DNA of 64,000 nucleotides from Sorex araneus. Taxonomy: Eukaryota; Chordata; Mammalia; Eulipotyphla; Soricidae. The position numbers were made by a program, and so were the translations under genes. This document shows, piece after piece, positions 35,661 through 47,131 of the stretch (position 1 is the stretch's first letter; each line of letters begins with the position of its first letter). Under the pieces are notes generated by a model. It made no database searches. It was not told the DNA's origin and worked only from the letters and a program-made list of their open reading frames with translations. The stretch is taken from NCBI RefSeq assembly GCF_027595985.1, contig NC_073305.1:83389126-83453125 (forward strand). The letters are read 5' to 3'.

Positions 35661-35796
35661 TTGGCTACACCCAGTGCATCTCAGGGCTTACTCCTTGATC
35701 TGTGCTGAGGGAACCATATGGGATGCTGAGGATTAAATTGGGGTCACCAAAGTGAAAGGCAAGTACACTACCCACTATACTACTGCTCTGGTCCTC
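35661..35796 (-). mobile_element. SINE-A whose tail became the TTCC repeat
   Basis: 'ggctacacccagtgcatctc', 'gggaaccatatgggatgctg', 'ctactgctctggtcc'. The microsatellite sits where the A-tail complement should be. Confidence 0.82.
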
Positions 35797-36014
35797 TTTG
35801 GATTTTTTCTGAGGTATGCTTAATTTATTTCTCTGAGCTTGGAGAATAGCATAAATGTATAGGGTTTATTTGCCAAATCTTAAAAAAAACTCCCTATGTT
35901 AGGTCTAGCATTTAGTATTAGGTAATGAAAAAAAAAACTGTAAAAGGAAAGTAAGCAGCAATATTTTCACATGCACCCCAAAACTAGTTGTTGGGAGGTT
36001 CAGTAGAGGTGGTG

Positions 36015-36160
36015 TGGTGCACATCCAGCAGTGATCAAGTATTATTCCTGTTTCTGTATTTAGAATCACTCCTGTAGGTACTTGAAGGACCATGTAGGAT
36101 GCTAGGGATTGAACCGTGTCAGCTAGGTACAAGCTGTACTCTGTATTAACATTCTAGTCC
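36015..36160 (-). mobile_element. Old SINE-A
   Basis: 'gtgcacatccagcagtgatc', 'gaccatgtaggatgctaggg', 'acattctagtccat'. Confidence 0.68.
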
Positions 36161-37404
36161 ATAGCTTTCTATTAAAAAAATTTAAAACTCTGAGAACACA
36201 GCTGCAAGTTCTAAAAATGCTGATATTTTATAGGAGACCTGAAAAAAACAAGGGAGAGTAAAGTAATGTACAGTTCAGTTTCTTCCCAGAAAACTTATTC
36301 TGTGCATTTATCTTTTAAAAATCATTTTTTCAAAAGATTTTTTAAATCAATTTTGCAAGGAAAAATACAAAGTGGAACTTATAATTTTTAAAAATAAGTT
36401 TCCTCTAGAATAAGACAGTCAAGGTAGACTAGTATTCCCTGCTAAAATGCAGATATTTAGGAGTTTTGTGTGTATTTCATAGCAGGGCAATAAAGTCAAG
36501 ATAGATTTATTGTATATTTGTCACTTGATAGTTAAAATAGGTTTTCTATATACATCATAAAAAGCTGCCTCGAATTGATTTTTTACTCTAAGGAAGATTT
36601 TTTTTAAGAGCAAAATGCTGTGCTTTTGTGAAGTATGGGAATGCATATTAACATCAAATCTGCCTTTATTTATAGCTGAATAGAGATTCAGAAAGGCTTT
36701 TAATCCTTCTGAGCACTAATCCTGTCTCCAATTAAAATATTGTTGAGAGTAATCTTAAATTCAAAACATTATTTTTATTTTTGGAAACACACTTTAGAAA
36801 AAGGCATTTACACTCTAATCATTAATATATCCCTAATCTTCTATGTTAGTTTTCAGAGTACAGCCAAAAACATGCTTCAGCTAGATAAAATTCATATTCA
36901 AATATAATCACTAGAGAAAGTATTTTCCATACACAATTCTCAGGTAGAAGTCCTAAATTCAGAGCAGAGACAAAATTGAGACTGATAGTATGTGACATAT
37001 GATTGGAAGCACTTGGGATAAGTTGATAGTCATTCAACTAGAAACAAAAGTCTGTAGACCATTTTCAGCAGAGCCAAGCAGATTCCATTTCGTATCTTGT
37101 CTTGAAACTTTAGTGTTGAAACTTCTAGGTAAAACTTAAAAAGACTTACTCAATAATTCAGTTAATACAAGAAACAGGAGACATCTGCTCATCTGTCCCC
37201 TAAACTGTAGCTTTCTGTTTGAAGAATTTCTGGCCAGACAAATGGATTTAAGAACCAATCCAAAAGATGTATTTTATGTGACTAATCCTCAGACCACTTC
37301 CCTGCCTGAATCTTTTAGTTTTCCTTATGCCCTGGCAATATGAACCTGGAGATACCTCTTGTTTTTGTAAGCCCAAATCATGATTTTTGTTCTCTTTTCT
37401 TTTA
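36161..37404. other. AT-rich intergenic stretch
   Basis: Nothing recognisable in 1.2 kb. Confidence 0.5.
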
Positions 37405-37561
37405 CTGGGGTGTGGTGCCACACCTGGTTGTACTCAGGGCTTACTCCTGACTCTGTGCTCAGGGATCACTCCTGGCAGTGCTCTGCAGTGCTGAAGATTA
37501 AATTGAGATCCACATCATGCAAAGCAGGACCTTTATGCTTTGTGTTATTTTTCCAGTCTCC
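37405..37561 (-). mobile_element. Old SINE-A
   Basis: 'gtgccacacctggttgtact', 'ctcagggatcactcctggca', 'tttttccagtctcc'. Confidence 0.8.
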
Positions 37562-37674
37562 TATTTTCAAATAAATGCCTTTCAGATTATATTATAGCCT
37601 GATAATTTATCTTCATTGACACTTTCATTATATAAGAAATAACCAACATGTAGAATGTTAAAATGATCGAATAT

Positions 37675-37858
37675 GGGGACTGGAACAATGGCACACTGGG
37701 TAGGGTGTTTGCCTTGCATGTGGCCGACCCAGGTTCAATTCCCAGCATCCCATATGGTCCCCTGAGCACTGCCAGGAGTAATTACTGAGTGCAGAGCCAG
37801 GAGTAAGCCCTGAGCATAGCTGGGTGTGACCCCAAAAAGCAAAATTAAATAAATTTCA
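37675..37858 (+). mobile_element. SINE-A with imperfect TSD
   Basis: Full copy (gacccaggttcaattcccag, tgccaggagtaattactgag). A 15-bp duplication with two mismatches: aaaatgatcgaatat (37660-37674) and aaaatgctcaaatat (37859-37873). Confidence 0.9.
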
Positions 37859-37924
37859 AAAATGCTCAAATATAAAAATACAACAAAGACTAATAATAAT
37901 ACTAATAATATTTTCCTTATGAAT

Positions 37925-38087
37925 TTTTTTCTTTTGTTTTTGGATCATACCAGTGGTGCTCAGAGTTTGCCCCTGGCTTTGTGCTCAGGAATAACTGCTA
38001 GCAGGTTTGGGGGACCATAATGTGTGCTGGGGATCAAACCAGGGTGGGCTGCATGCAAAGGCAAATGTTGCACTATCAGTCCAAATC
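37925..38087 (-). mobile_element. Old SINE-A
   Basis: 'ggatcataccagtggtgctc', 'gctggggatcaaaccagggt', 'gcactatcagtccaa'. Confidence 0.78.
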
Positions 38088-38861
38088 CTAAAATTTTCTC
38101 TTGAAGATAGCCTCCATGTTATTTTTTTTGTCTTTATAGATATGACCAGGTAAATGAAGCTACCATAGAACTAATTTTGGAAAGAGATTTTGTTACAGGG
38201 CAAATCAAAATAGGTTTAGGACATGATTTCACATTTTCATGCTCAGAACTATTTAGGTCTTCTTTTGTTTGATGGTTCTATACAGATAAAATCAGCAATC
38301 ACAGAATTTAAAACATAAGGCTCAAGATCCTGGGTTGAATGAAATGAAGGAGAGAGGGAGGAATGAAATGAAGGAAAGAGGGAGCATAATTATCAACACA
38401 TGAAAAAACTACATGTACATGTGTGCTAGTAAATTGCCAAATCTTATTGGTTTCTTGCTAGGGAAAGTATTATGGTGGGTAATTAATTTATCAACTGACC
38501 ACTCTGTCATGGGAAAGAGCTACAGACATCAGGTTGATATCCTAATTATTCTGGCAGGACTATAGGGATTGAAATAAACTTGGGCATCAATCAGAAAAAG
38601 TCAGGCTCTTGCAAAATAGATATCATGATTCAAATAAATAATCCAGTAGAAATCCTAAACGGTGAAGAAGGTAGTGTTGCACCACCGTTTGCCCCCAAAA
38701 AGCATGGGCCTCCAAGATATTATAAGGGGCACAGATGAAAATCAGGTAAATGGGGAAGGTACATAGCCCCATCCTGATAGCCAACCAGCAGGGCAAAGAG
38801 GCTGCAAGATATAAACAGCTTCTGAAAGGGGCCACAGTTAGAAAAAGCTTGACAAACATGG
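38088..38861. other. Intergenic stretch
   Basis: Nothing recognised, apart from a short local duplication 'ggaatgaaatgaagga-agag' near 38337-38385. Confidence 0.5.
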
Positions 38862-38996
38862 TTTAAAGGGATGGGAAGAGAATCGGGAACACTGGTGGAA
38901 GGAAATTGACACTGGTGGAGGGCTTGGTGTTGAATTACTGTATGCCTAAAAAGTAACTATCAGCAACTTTGTAAATCATGGCTCTTAAATATAAAA
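38862..38996 (+). mobile_element. Old L1 3'-UTR end
   Basis: 'gggaacactggtggaaggaa', 'ggcttggtgttgaattactg', 'caactttgtaaatcatggc', A-rich end. Confidence 0.7.
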
Positions 38997-39042
38997 TGTT
39001 AAAAATAAAATAAGATAAAAGTAAATAAAAGACTAAACAGGG

Positions 39043-39300
39043 TGGTTGGAGAGATGGAACAGGGGTTTAGGCACAAGCCTAACTTGTGGTAGAACCTGGC
39101 TCCATCCCAAGCACCATGTGGTTCTGGAGAATTTTTGGATGTGATCCTGACAGTCTGAGAGCCTATAAGGATGGTCCGAATAATCCCTTGTAATGCTGGG
39201 TCTGGAGCTGCACCTCGTCCTTGGGGGTCCTTATTGAACTTCTGGCCAGTTGCCCTATGTTCAACAATTAGGAGTTTCAGGATTCTTGAGCACTTCTTGA
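39043..39300 (+). mobile_element. Old SINE-A-like copy with AAAT tail
   Basis: 'ggttggagagatggaacagg', 'gctccatcccaagcaccatg', worn body, then an AAAT repeat (39309-39336) where the tail should be. Confidence 0.55.
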
Positions 39301-39308
39301 GAGGTCCA

Positions 39309-39336
39309 TAAATAAATAAATAAATAAATAAATAAT
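39309..39336. repeat. (AAAT)n microsatellite
   Basis: About seven units following the SINE-like sequence. Confidence 0.9.
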
Positions 39337-39551
39337 AAAGAACTAAGCAGATAAATGGTCTGAGTTTGCTCATTAATGGTAAAATAAAAATAAATAGTTT
39401 TAAAAGTCTGACTGGGAGACATTAAGGAGGAGAAAAAGGAGAGACCCAGGGAAGAAATCAGAGAAACAGCCCTTACCTTCACTCCCCCATAGAGAGTGAC
39501 AATTGAGTAGGCAAGCAGGTGGAAGATGCTGAAAGTGGGGCAGAGGAGCCC

Positions 39552-39552
<1 letters not shown>

Positions 39553-39594
<42 letters not shown>

Positions 39595-39599
39595 ACACT
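39553..39599. repeat. (CA)n microsatellite
   Basis: Perfect CA run with a single AA interruption near its right end. Confidence 0.96.
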
Positions 39600-40571
39600 C
39601 AAAACAAAAGCAAGAAAGAAATCCATCGAAGAAATGATGTGATAATCCACATATCAACATAAAAATTCTTTAAAGTAGCCACAAATATCATTTTAAACAC
39701 AAAATAAATAAAAATACACCTTTTCTCATTTCAACTCAAGTATCTGTGCATTTTGAAACAAAAATTTATGATGATAGAATCAAAACAAGTTAAGTTTGAG
39801 ATACATAATTAGGAAGAACACAAGAGGCACAGCTCTTCAAATTTGTTCATGACATTCAGAAGTGCTTTGTTATGATTCCAGTTTATAAGATTTATCTCCG
39901 TTTATAGAAATTTTTGAAAAGCATGTTTTGGAAGTTGTTCAAATGTGAATCATTTGAACACTCACACCGAGAAGTATTGCCAGCTGTTGCAATGATCTTT
40001 GTTTTTCACTTTAATAAAAATTATCAAAAATGAACTAAATTTAGCACATATATAGATTGTCTTAAGTTAGCTCACTTTTATGCAGACTTAGTGAATTAAC
40101 TGACATGGACAAAAAGCTAACAATAATTCAAATAACCTGAAGTCAAATAATAACCAATGTATATAATAAAGTGATGCAAAATAGTCCATTTTAGTATTCA
40201 ATGGCTTTTTTCTTTAAGGATGCATTTTTATATAATGCATATATATGCATTATATATATTTTCAGAGTTCCTATATTATGAGCTATAGGGCTTCTAGAGC
40301 TGACAAAGTATATACACGTATACAAAACATTAGATTAACTTTCAAGTAGTAACCTATATTGAATCAGGTAACACAGAGAAGCAGCTCAGTGTAACTTGCA
40401 TTTGTCCTCAGAGTTTCTATAGGGATGGTGACAAAAGCTCAAACATAGAAATGGTAAAGTGACTTTTGGAAGTCATACCTGTCCCTAAAACTTCAGTCAC
40501 CTGAAACCTACATGCCTCACCATTAGCAGCTCAATTTTGACAATCTAGAGTTTAAGGATTTAAAAAAAAAT
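39600..40571. other. AT-rich intergenic stretch
   Basis: Nothing recognisable, apart from a palindromic 'tataatgcatatatatgcat' near 40232-40254. Confidence 0.5.
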
Positions 40572-40582
40572 AGATTGAAGAG

Positions 40583-40828
40583 AGGGTTGGAGTGATAGCG
40601 CAGTGGGTAGGGCATTTGCCTTGCACGGGGTTGACCCGGGTTCGATTCCTCCACCCCCCTCGGAGAGCATGGCAAGCTACCAAGAGTATCTTGCCCGCAC
40701 GGCAGAGCCTGGCAAGCTATCTATGGCGTATTCGATATGCCAAAAAACAGTAACAAATCTCACAATGGAGACATTACTGGTGCCCGCTCGAGCAAATTGA
40801 TGAGCAATGGGATGACAGTGACAGTGAC
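40583..40828 (+). mobile_element. SINE-B, near-consensus, with 11-bp TSD
   Basis: Among the best preserved copies: 'gatagcgcagtgggtagggc', 'gacccgggttcgattcctc', 'cctcggagagcatggcaagc', tail of GACAGT units. The duplication aga[t/c]tgaagag is at 40572-40582 and 40829-40839. Bases 40764-40810 match 42063-42109 of the RTE copy at 41 of 47 positions in my manual alignment. Confidence 0.95.
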
Positions 40829-41000
40829 AGACTGAAGAGCATATCACAGAGATTAAGCTACTTGCCTCGCATTCTTCTGTATCGTTTGAATTTCTAGGTA
40901 CCATATATGTCCCCTTAGCACTTCCTGAGATCATTCCTGAATGCAGAGCCAGGAATAAACCCTAAGGATTGACCTGAGCATACCTGCCCCCAAATTAGAC
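40829..41000 (+). mobile_element. Old SINE-A interrupted near its start by SINE-B
   Basis: 'gagattaagctacttgcctc', 'tctaggtaccatatatgtcc', 'cctgaatgcagagccaggaa'. The first head bases lie before the SINE-B insertion. Confidence 0.7.
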
Positions 41001-41785
41001 TGAATTCATTTTGTTTATAAATTTATAAAGCTATTTGTTATTAAAAATAATTATGGACTACTAATTGCTAAGATTCATGCATGCATTTATTGAACTATTA
41101 TATACATATATATGTATACACATATACACATATAAATTGGGGTTTGTGAATGGAAAGATAAATAAACACCTATGGTGAAATAAAATTCTCTAGACTTCAG
41201 TGGTTAGAGAACCACAGACTAGTCTCTAGTACTTGTTCTGTTTGTTTACTTGCTTATTCTTGAAACTTTTTTTCACCTTTTAATTGAAAATAGAATTAAA
41301 AAATGTTTAAAAAATCTTCAAAACAGTTACTGAGAAGGACAGAATTTGGCCTATAAAATCTAAAATATATTCTCAGTGATTTTTTTACAGAAAAAGTTTG
41401 AACATTCTTGCTAAAATTTATCATTTAATGGTACCTAATTATTTTTACTTAGATTTAGAAATATCTAGCTAGCTTTGTGTGAAAACTTAAATATACACAT
41501 GTGTTGAAGTTCCTTCTATACACTTTATGTAATTCTACTTATCCTGGTAATTTATTACTGGCAGTCACACAGGCACAGACAAGAAAAGACACAAAAAAAG
41601 CACAGGAATAGGAGTCCCTGGCAATGCTAAAGGCTTTGTATTCACCATTACAGATGTTAATTAACTGCTAATGAATTTGATGGCTCTTAGATTATTTTTC
41701 TTAATGTCCTTTGTCTTTATTTCTTTCAAATCATATACAAAACCTCAATGAAAGAAGCAATTATCTTCTGGGTCTTAAGCAGAGC
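41001..41785. other. AT-rich intergenic stretch
   Basis: Nothing recognisable. Confidence 0.5.
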
Positions 41786-42139
41786 TTTCTGACCTCCATC
41801 GATGGTCAAGAATCAGGGACGCTGTCTCATTTGCCAAGGCATCAAAAATCAGATGGGCCGGTCATGTCATATGATTCAGAGATGACCGCTGGACTAGAGC
41901 TATTACCGACTGGAATCCACGGGACATCAGAAAACCTCGTGGCTGCCCACCAACTAGATGGTCAGATTTCCTCGTCAAATCCCTGAATGAACTATTTGAG
42001 GCTCTTCCTGTTCCTGGATCGAGCAGATATCATTGGGCTGCACTGGCATGCAACAGGGACAGATGGAGACGTTACTGGCGCCTGCTCGAGCAAATCGAAG
42101 ATCAATGGGTCAACAAGTGATACAAGTGATACAAGTGAT
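41786..42139 (+). mobile_element. RTE LINE, 3' fragment with its own tail
   Basis: Plus-strand, 5'-truncated copy of the RTE C-terminal coding region and 3' end. A frameshifted reading still shows the equivalents of I-RWAGHVM, RAVTDWIPRD and RPPTRWSDF. It ends in three perfect 9-bp units, ACAAGTGAT (42113-42139), rather than poly(A), as RTE-clade LINEs do. Confidence 0.9.
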
Positions 42140-42249
42140 TTTAGATGCTAGCTGATATGAAATGCACAAAGCAAATTCTTTTATAAAACTAAATTTCTAC
42201 TAAAGCTACTTATTTTTACTTCCATTGCTTCATACCATATAGAGAGCTT

Positions 42250-42427
42250 TTTTTTTTTTTTTTTGCTTTTCTGGTCACACCCAGCGATGCATAGAGCATA
42301 CTCCTGGCTCTACACTCAGGAATTACTCCTGGTGGTGCTGGGGGACGATATGGGAGGCTGGGAATCGAACCCGGATTGGCCGCGTGCAAGGCAAACGCCC
42401 TACCCACTGTGCTGTCGCCCCAGCCCC
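42250..42427 (-). mobile_element. SINE-A with 10-bp TSD
   Basis: Starts with an 18-bp T run; near-consensus body and head (gaatcgaacccggattggcc). The duplication tagagagctt is at 42240-42249 and 42428-42437. Confidence 0.94.
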
Positions 42428-42437
42428 TAGAGAGCTT

Positions 42438-43802
42438 ATTAAGTGTAGAAAATTATATGAAATTGTCTCAGATATTGTAATAATTAACTGACCAACAGCT
42501 GAGTTTTGTCCAAAATTTCCAACAAAAACAATAAATTTTATTTTATATTAAAATAAAATAAAAGAGAATAAAATAAAATAAAATAAAGAGAATAAGTCTT
42601 TTATAAATAATATACTTCAAAAATCAACAAATTCAATGCTTTTCAAAATGAGAGTAAAATATATAAAAAAGTAATTCTCTATATTAGGTATACAAAAATT
42701 AAAAATTTATAGAACTCATATTTGAATTCTAATATGTGACGAATGAATTGCCAAAACATAATGAGACAGATATTTACATTTAACAGTTGAAGAAAATGAG
42801 ACAGTGTTCAAGTCATAATATTTGTAAATACTGTGATTGAGAATCAAAGTCAGTAGGTGAAACACTTAAATTTCTACTCTTTCAACTGCACCTAATAAGT
42901 CACCAATCAGACAAAGCCATTAGTAAGATGTAATCTGGTATATTTGTAGACTGAATAATTGGACAAGTGCAGTTTAGGATAAAATATAGTGTATTTAACT
43001 TCTGTCCTTTGGATGCTCAAAAGTTTGCATATGTAAACCAATGACAGAAATATACTGAGGATACAGAGATTAAATGTGTATTTTCAGGAGATGAAGAAGA
43101 TAATCAATAATTAAAAAATAGTTAAGAATAAAAATTTTGGTAAAATGGAGTTTTAGTAGTTCACATTTCTGTAAATCTTAATTAGGATTAATTGTATAAG
43201 TCCTGAGACAAGAAGGAGAAGCTGACATGGTCCTTAGTGCACATTTTGGAACAAAGAAATAAAAGACCTAAACGAAAAGACATTCAGTCCTGGAGGAGTG
43301 AGAAAGTGGCGGATGTGCTGAATAGCTGTATCTTCACAGGGCACTCAAGTACCCAGGCCTGCTCTGACATGGCCGTTACTTTGATTGGGTAAAATTAATA
43401 ATATAAACTCTCCTCCTGTCAATTTTCCATAAAAATCCTAGACAACTGCTGAAAGAAAATACAAAATTCAGAAAGCAAAATAGAAGGATGTTTTAAATCA
43501 AAGAAAGCTGTAAAATAGGTGTATGCTGAATTGAAAAAAAAAGGAGGTAAATGGAAATCTCTCAACCGTGAAATTACCATCTTTAATCCAAGATATAGTA
43601 GCCTTCGGACCTATAAATTCCCACTAGAAGTGACTGAAAGATGAATTGTTTCAACAACAAATAGTTACTCTGCTCTATTTGGACAAAACCCAAGTTTTAT
43701 CCAAATAATGGCTGAATAGCTGAGAAGCCAGAAGATAATTTTGAGGTTTGAAATAAAACATCTTCAATTTGAACTCTGTCTGGGTACCAGTTCAACAAGA
43801 AA
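42438..43802. other. AT-rich intergenic stretch
   Basis: Contains an AAAAT/AATAA simple repeat at about 42540-42593; otherwise nothing recognisable. Confidence 0.5.
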
Positions 43803-44096
43803 ATCACTTGTATCACTTCACTTGTAGTCCCGTTTATCTTTGATTTGCTCGAGCGGGTGCCAGTAACGTCTCCATTTGTCCCTGTCTCGAGCTAGTGCAA
43901 CCCAATGATATCTGCTCGCTCCAGGAACAGGAAGAGCCTCAAATCGTTCATTCAGAGATTTGATGAAGAAATCTGACCATCTAGTTGGTGGATGGCCACG
44001 AGGTCTTCTGACGTCCCGTGGAATCCAGTCGGTAACAGCTCTAGTCCAGTGGTCATCTCTGAATCGCATTACATGACCGGCCCATCTGATTTTTGA
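43803..44096 (-). mobile_element. RTE LINE, 3' fragment with open C-terminal frame
   Basis: 5'-truncated antisense copy. Codons on the minus strand from 44069 to 43818 stay open for 83 residues and include RAVTDWIPRDVRRPRG, PPTRWSDFFIKSL and HWVALARDRDKW, typical of the RTE C-terminus. Tail complement 'cacttgtatcacttcacttg' is at the left end. This is the least damaged RTE piece in the window. Confidence 0.92.
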
Positions 44097-44352
44097 TGTA
44101 AGAGAATATGTGGCATAAAGGCCAAAGAGATTTTTTTACCGTTGCATACCTGAAATTTATATATAAGTAGGTAAACAAATAAAGCATGTGATTAACATTA
44201 TTATGACTTATGATTAAAGATGATCCATGTATGCAAAAGTATGTTTAATAATCCCATCATAGTTGGTCATTTTTTAAATATAAAGTATAATGTAAAATTC
44301 CCTTAACGTTTGAAAAATACTACAGACTATTATTTTAGTTTTTAATTAATTC

Positions 44353-44593
44353 GGGGGGGGCTGGAGCGATAGTGCAGCGGGTAGGGCATTTGCCTTGCAT
44401 GTGGCTGACCTCCGTTCAATTCCTCTGCCCCTTTCGGAGAGCCTGGCAAACTACCAAGAGTATCCTGCCCTCACGTCAGAGCCTGACAAGCTATCTGTGG
44501 TGTATTCAATATGCCAAAAGCAGTAACAACAAGTCTGACAATGGAGACGTTACTGGTGCCCACTTGAGCAAATCCATGAGCAACAATGACAAT
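44353..44593 (+). mobile_element. SINE-B
   Basis: 'ggctggagcgatagtgcagc', 'ctttcggagagcctggcaaa', 'acaatggagacgttactggt'. The tail is short (caacaatgacaa). Confidence 0.92.
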
Positions 44594-45332
44594 TTATTTG
44601 GGAGGGAGAAATTTTTTGTATCTTTTTAATCTTGGAAATTGTTAACTTTCTAGCAATACTAAGCTACACATCTAGCTAAGGTATACAGAATACTGACATT
44701 CTGAGAGAATTTTCCAAAACAAAATCCTCACAATTCCCAAGACTAAATTCTTGGGGAAATTCTAATAATTTGTATTAACCCAGTACTCAAAATGGCAAGT
44801 GAAAGAAGTTTATTGAGTATTTTATTTCTCAACAAAAATATCTTCAGGAGAGTGTAACATCAGACTTTACTTTCTAAAAGGTTTACAGATCATTCTGTCT
44901 TTCTCTCCAAATTATGACTACTACCTTTGCACTTTGATACAATGAACACCCCTTCATTGTGCAAGAACTAAGAACACTGTAGAATTAAATTGATTTTAAG
45001 ACATTAATTAAAGACTTGAAGTCATTATACTGATATACCATTACAAATAAAAATCTATGATGTATACAAATATTTTTGTCTCTACAGAATTTATTTTCCT
45101 TACCATTAAACAAAAACAAAATGAATTCCAGAGAATAGTCCACTGACAAATGACAGTTGTTTATTCTAGGAAATATTTAAAGATAGAAGGTCAATGCATC
45201 TAAATTACATACATTTTGTAGTGGAATTTTTAAAAATGTGTTGCTATATACATTTGCTATTATAGGAAAAGAAGACATGCTTACTTAGATTATGATGATA
45301 GTTCAATACTATAGTGATGATTGCTAAAGTAT
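44594..45332. other. AT-rich intergenic stretch
   Basis: Nothing recognisable. Confidence 0.5.
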
Positions 45333-45525
45333 CTGTGAGTCAGAGCAATAGTGCAGTAAGTAGAGTACTTGTTGAGTACTCACAGGTCCAATCTGGTTCA
45401 ATCCCCAGTATCCCACATGGTCTGTGATGCCCTGCCAGGAGTGATCCCTGACTACAGAACCAGAAGTAAGGCCCTGAGCACTGCCAAGTATGACTGCCAA
45501 ACATGACAATAACAACAACAGCAAA
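45333..45525 (+). mobile_element. Old SINE-A
   Basis: 'gagcaatagtgcagtaagta', 'caatccccagtatcccacat', 'aacaataacaac'-like tail. Confidence 0.8.
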
Positions 45526-46089
45526 AATCTGGGAGTGATTTCCCAAGCAGTTGTCAGGGAAGTGAGGGGAGGTTTCAAGGGGCCCAGGGACTCCTCACAT
45601 ATTCAAATTAAAATGAAGCATTAAAATTTTTGTGTCTTTATAGACTGTTTATAAACTAAAAAACATTGTACTGTTAATGCATTTATAAGAAAATCTATAA
45701 AAAATTCTCCACAGAGAAATTTCCACTACAAATTTCCACGACAAAATGTATGTAATTTAGTAGCATTGATGTGCAATCTTTAAATAAATCAACAGAAAAT
45801 GTTAATAATGAGGGCAAGACAAAACAATAATTGGAACAAAGGGAAACAACACAATGCTAAATTTAAATGAAGTCATATTTATGATTATACTATATACGTG
45901 TCGCAAATGTTTTCATTAAATATGGATATTTAAATTGAAAATTTAAAAAATTTATCAAACTATGGAGAGGAATCTTAAATAAACATGCAAATTCAATATA
46001 GATATATGGAAACATGTACTTTGCGTATAAATTTAAGAAAGCTGGTACATATGTATTATTTTTGAAACATTTTTAATTTTAATTTTATT
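45526..46089. other. AT-rich intergenic stretch
   Basis: Nothing recognisable. Confidence 0.5.
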
Positions 46090-46215
46090 ATTTTGTTTGG
46101 TTTGAGGTCACACCTGGCTTTACTCAGGGTTACTCCTGGCTCTTAATTAAGGCATCACTCTTGCCTGGCTCAGAGAACAATTTGACATTGACAACTGAAC
46201 CAGCCTTGTCCGCTG
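46090..46215 (-). mobile_element. Old SINE-A fragment
   Basis: 'gaggtcacacctggctttac', 'agggttactcctggctctt', 'gacaactgaaccagccttgt'. The head is mostly lost. Confidence 0.62.
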
Positions 46216-46293
46216 TGACTAATTTGTGTTATCAGTGACTATGAAAGTTACTTCTTACTGAAGAATAATCAGATGCTTAGAAAGTTTTCAATA

Positions 46294-46450
46294 GGGCCAA
46301 AGAGACAAACCATGAGCAGGTGTTTGCCATTCATGTGGCTTACTTGGGGCATTGCATATAACCCCTCCCCCCCACCCCCGGGCAGCCAGAAGGTACCCCT
46401 CCATGAGTGCAGAGCTAGGAGTGAGCCCAGAGTGTGCTTACCTACTGTTC
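46294..46450 (+). mobile_element. Old SINE-A
   Basis: 'gccaaagagacaaaccatga', 'tttgccattcatgtggct', 'gagtgcagagctaggagtga'. The C-rich patch near 46367 is unusual. Confidence 0.55.
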
Positions 46451-46654
46451 TTTCTCTCTGACCTTCTCACCAAGGCAAATGGCATCTATGAAAAAACTAC
46501 AGTCATTGTACTTAATGGTGAAAAATTATTTGTCTAAATTGGTAGATACACATGATTATAGCTCTGGTTAATTAAGTCAGATATTGAAGAGTTTTGTGAA
46601 AATGTGATGTATTGTAACAGTTCACTCTATTTCTTAAATTCCTAGATATTCAAC

Positions 46655-46930
46655 TTTTTCATAAATTTTATTTTATTAAACCCACTGTGAGCTATAAAGT
46701 TACTCATAGTTGGGTTTTAGACATCCAGTGTTCCAACACCAATCCCCCCATCAGTGCTATCCTTCCTCCACCAATATTCTTAGGACCTACCCCCATCTCC
46801 AGTCTGTGTCTTGAGAGGCACCCTTTTATTGTTTATAAAGTTTGGGTTTCATGATTTCAGTGTTGTTGACTCTACGGTAGTTGGATTCTGAACTCTATCA
46901 TTCCTTATTTTGTACAAAATTCTATATGGG
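46655..46930 (-). mobile_element. Old L1 3'-UTR fragment
   Basis: Antisense tail: 'aaattttattttattaaacc', 'gtgttccaacaccaatcccc', 'ccttcctccaccaatattct'. It ends where a SINE-A begins. Confidence 0.68.
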
Positions 46931-46949
46931 ATTAAAAAATTCTTTCTTG

Positions 46950-47131
46950 GGGCTGGAGCAATAGCACAGCAGGTAGGGCATTTGCCTTGCACGTGGCCAA
47001 CCCAGGTTTGATTCCCAGCATCCCATATGGTCCCCTGAGCAGCACCAGGGGTAATTCCTGAGTGCACAGCCAGGAGTAACCCCTGTGCATTGCCGGGTGT
47101 GACCTAAAGAGCAAAAAAATATATATATATT
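46950..47131 (+). mobile_element. SINE-A, near-consensus
   Basis: 'ggggctggagcaatagcaca', 'cccagcatcccatatggtcc', 'gtgcattgccgggtgtgacc', AT-repeat tail. A short duplication tttcttg flanks it. Confidence 0.92.

Noticed and set aside
37676-37745. tRNA gene
   Set aside because: SINE heads here carry A- and B-box-like motifs, but they are repeated SINE promoters without a foldable complete tRNA and are joined to SINE bodies.
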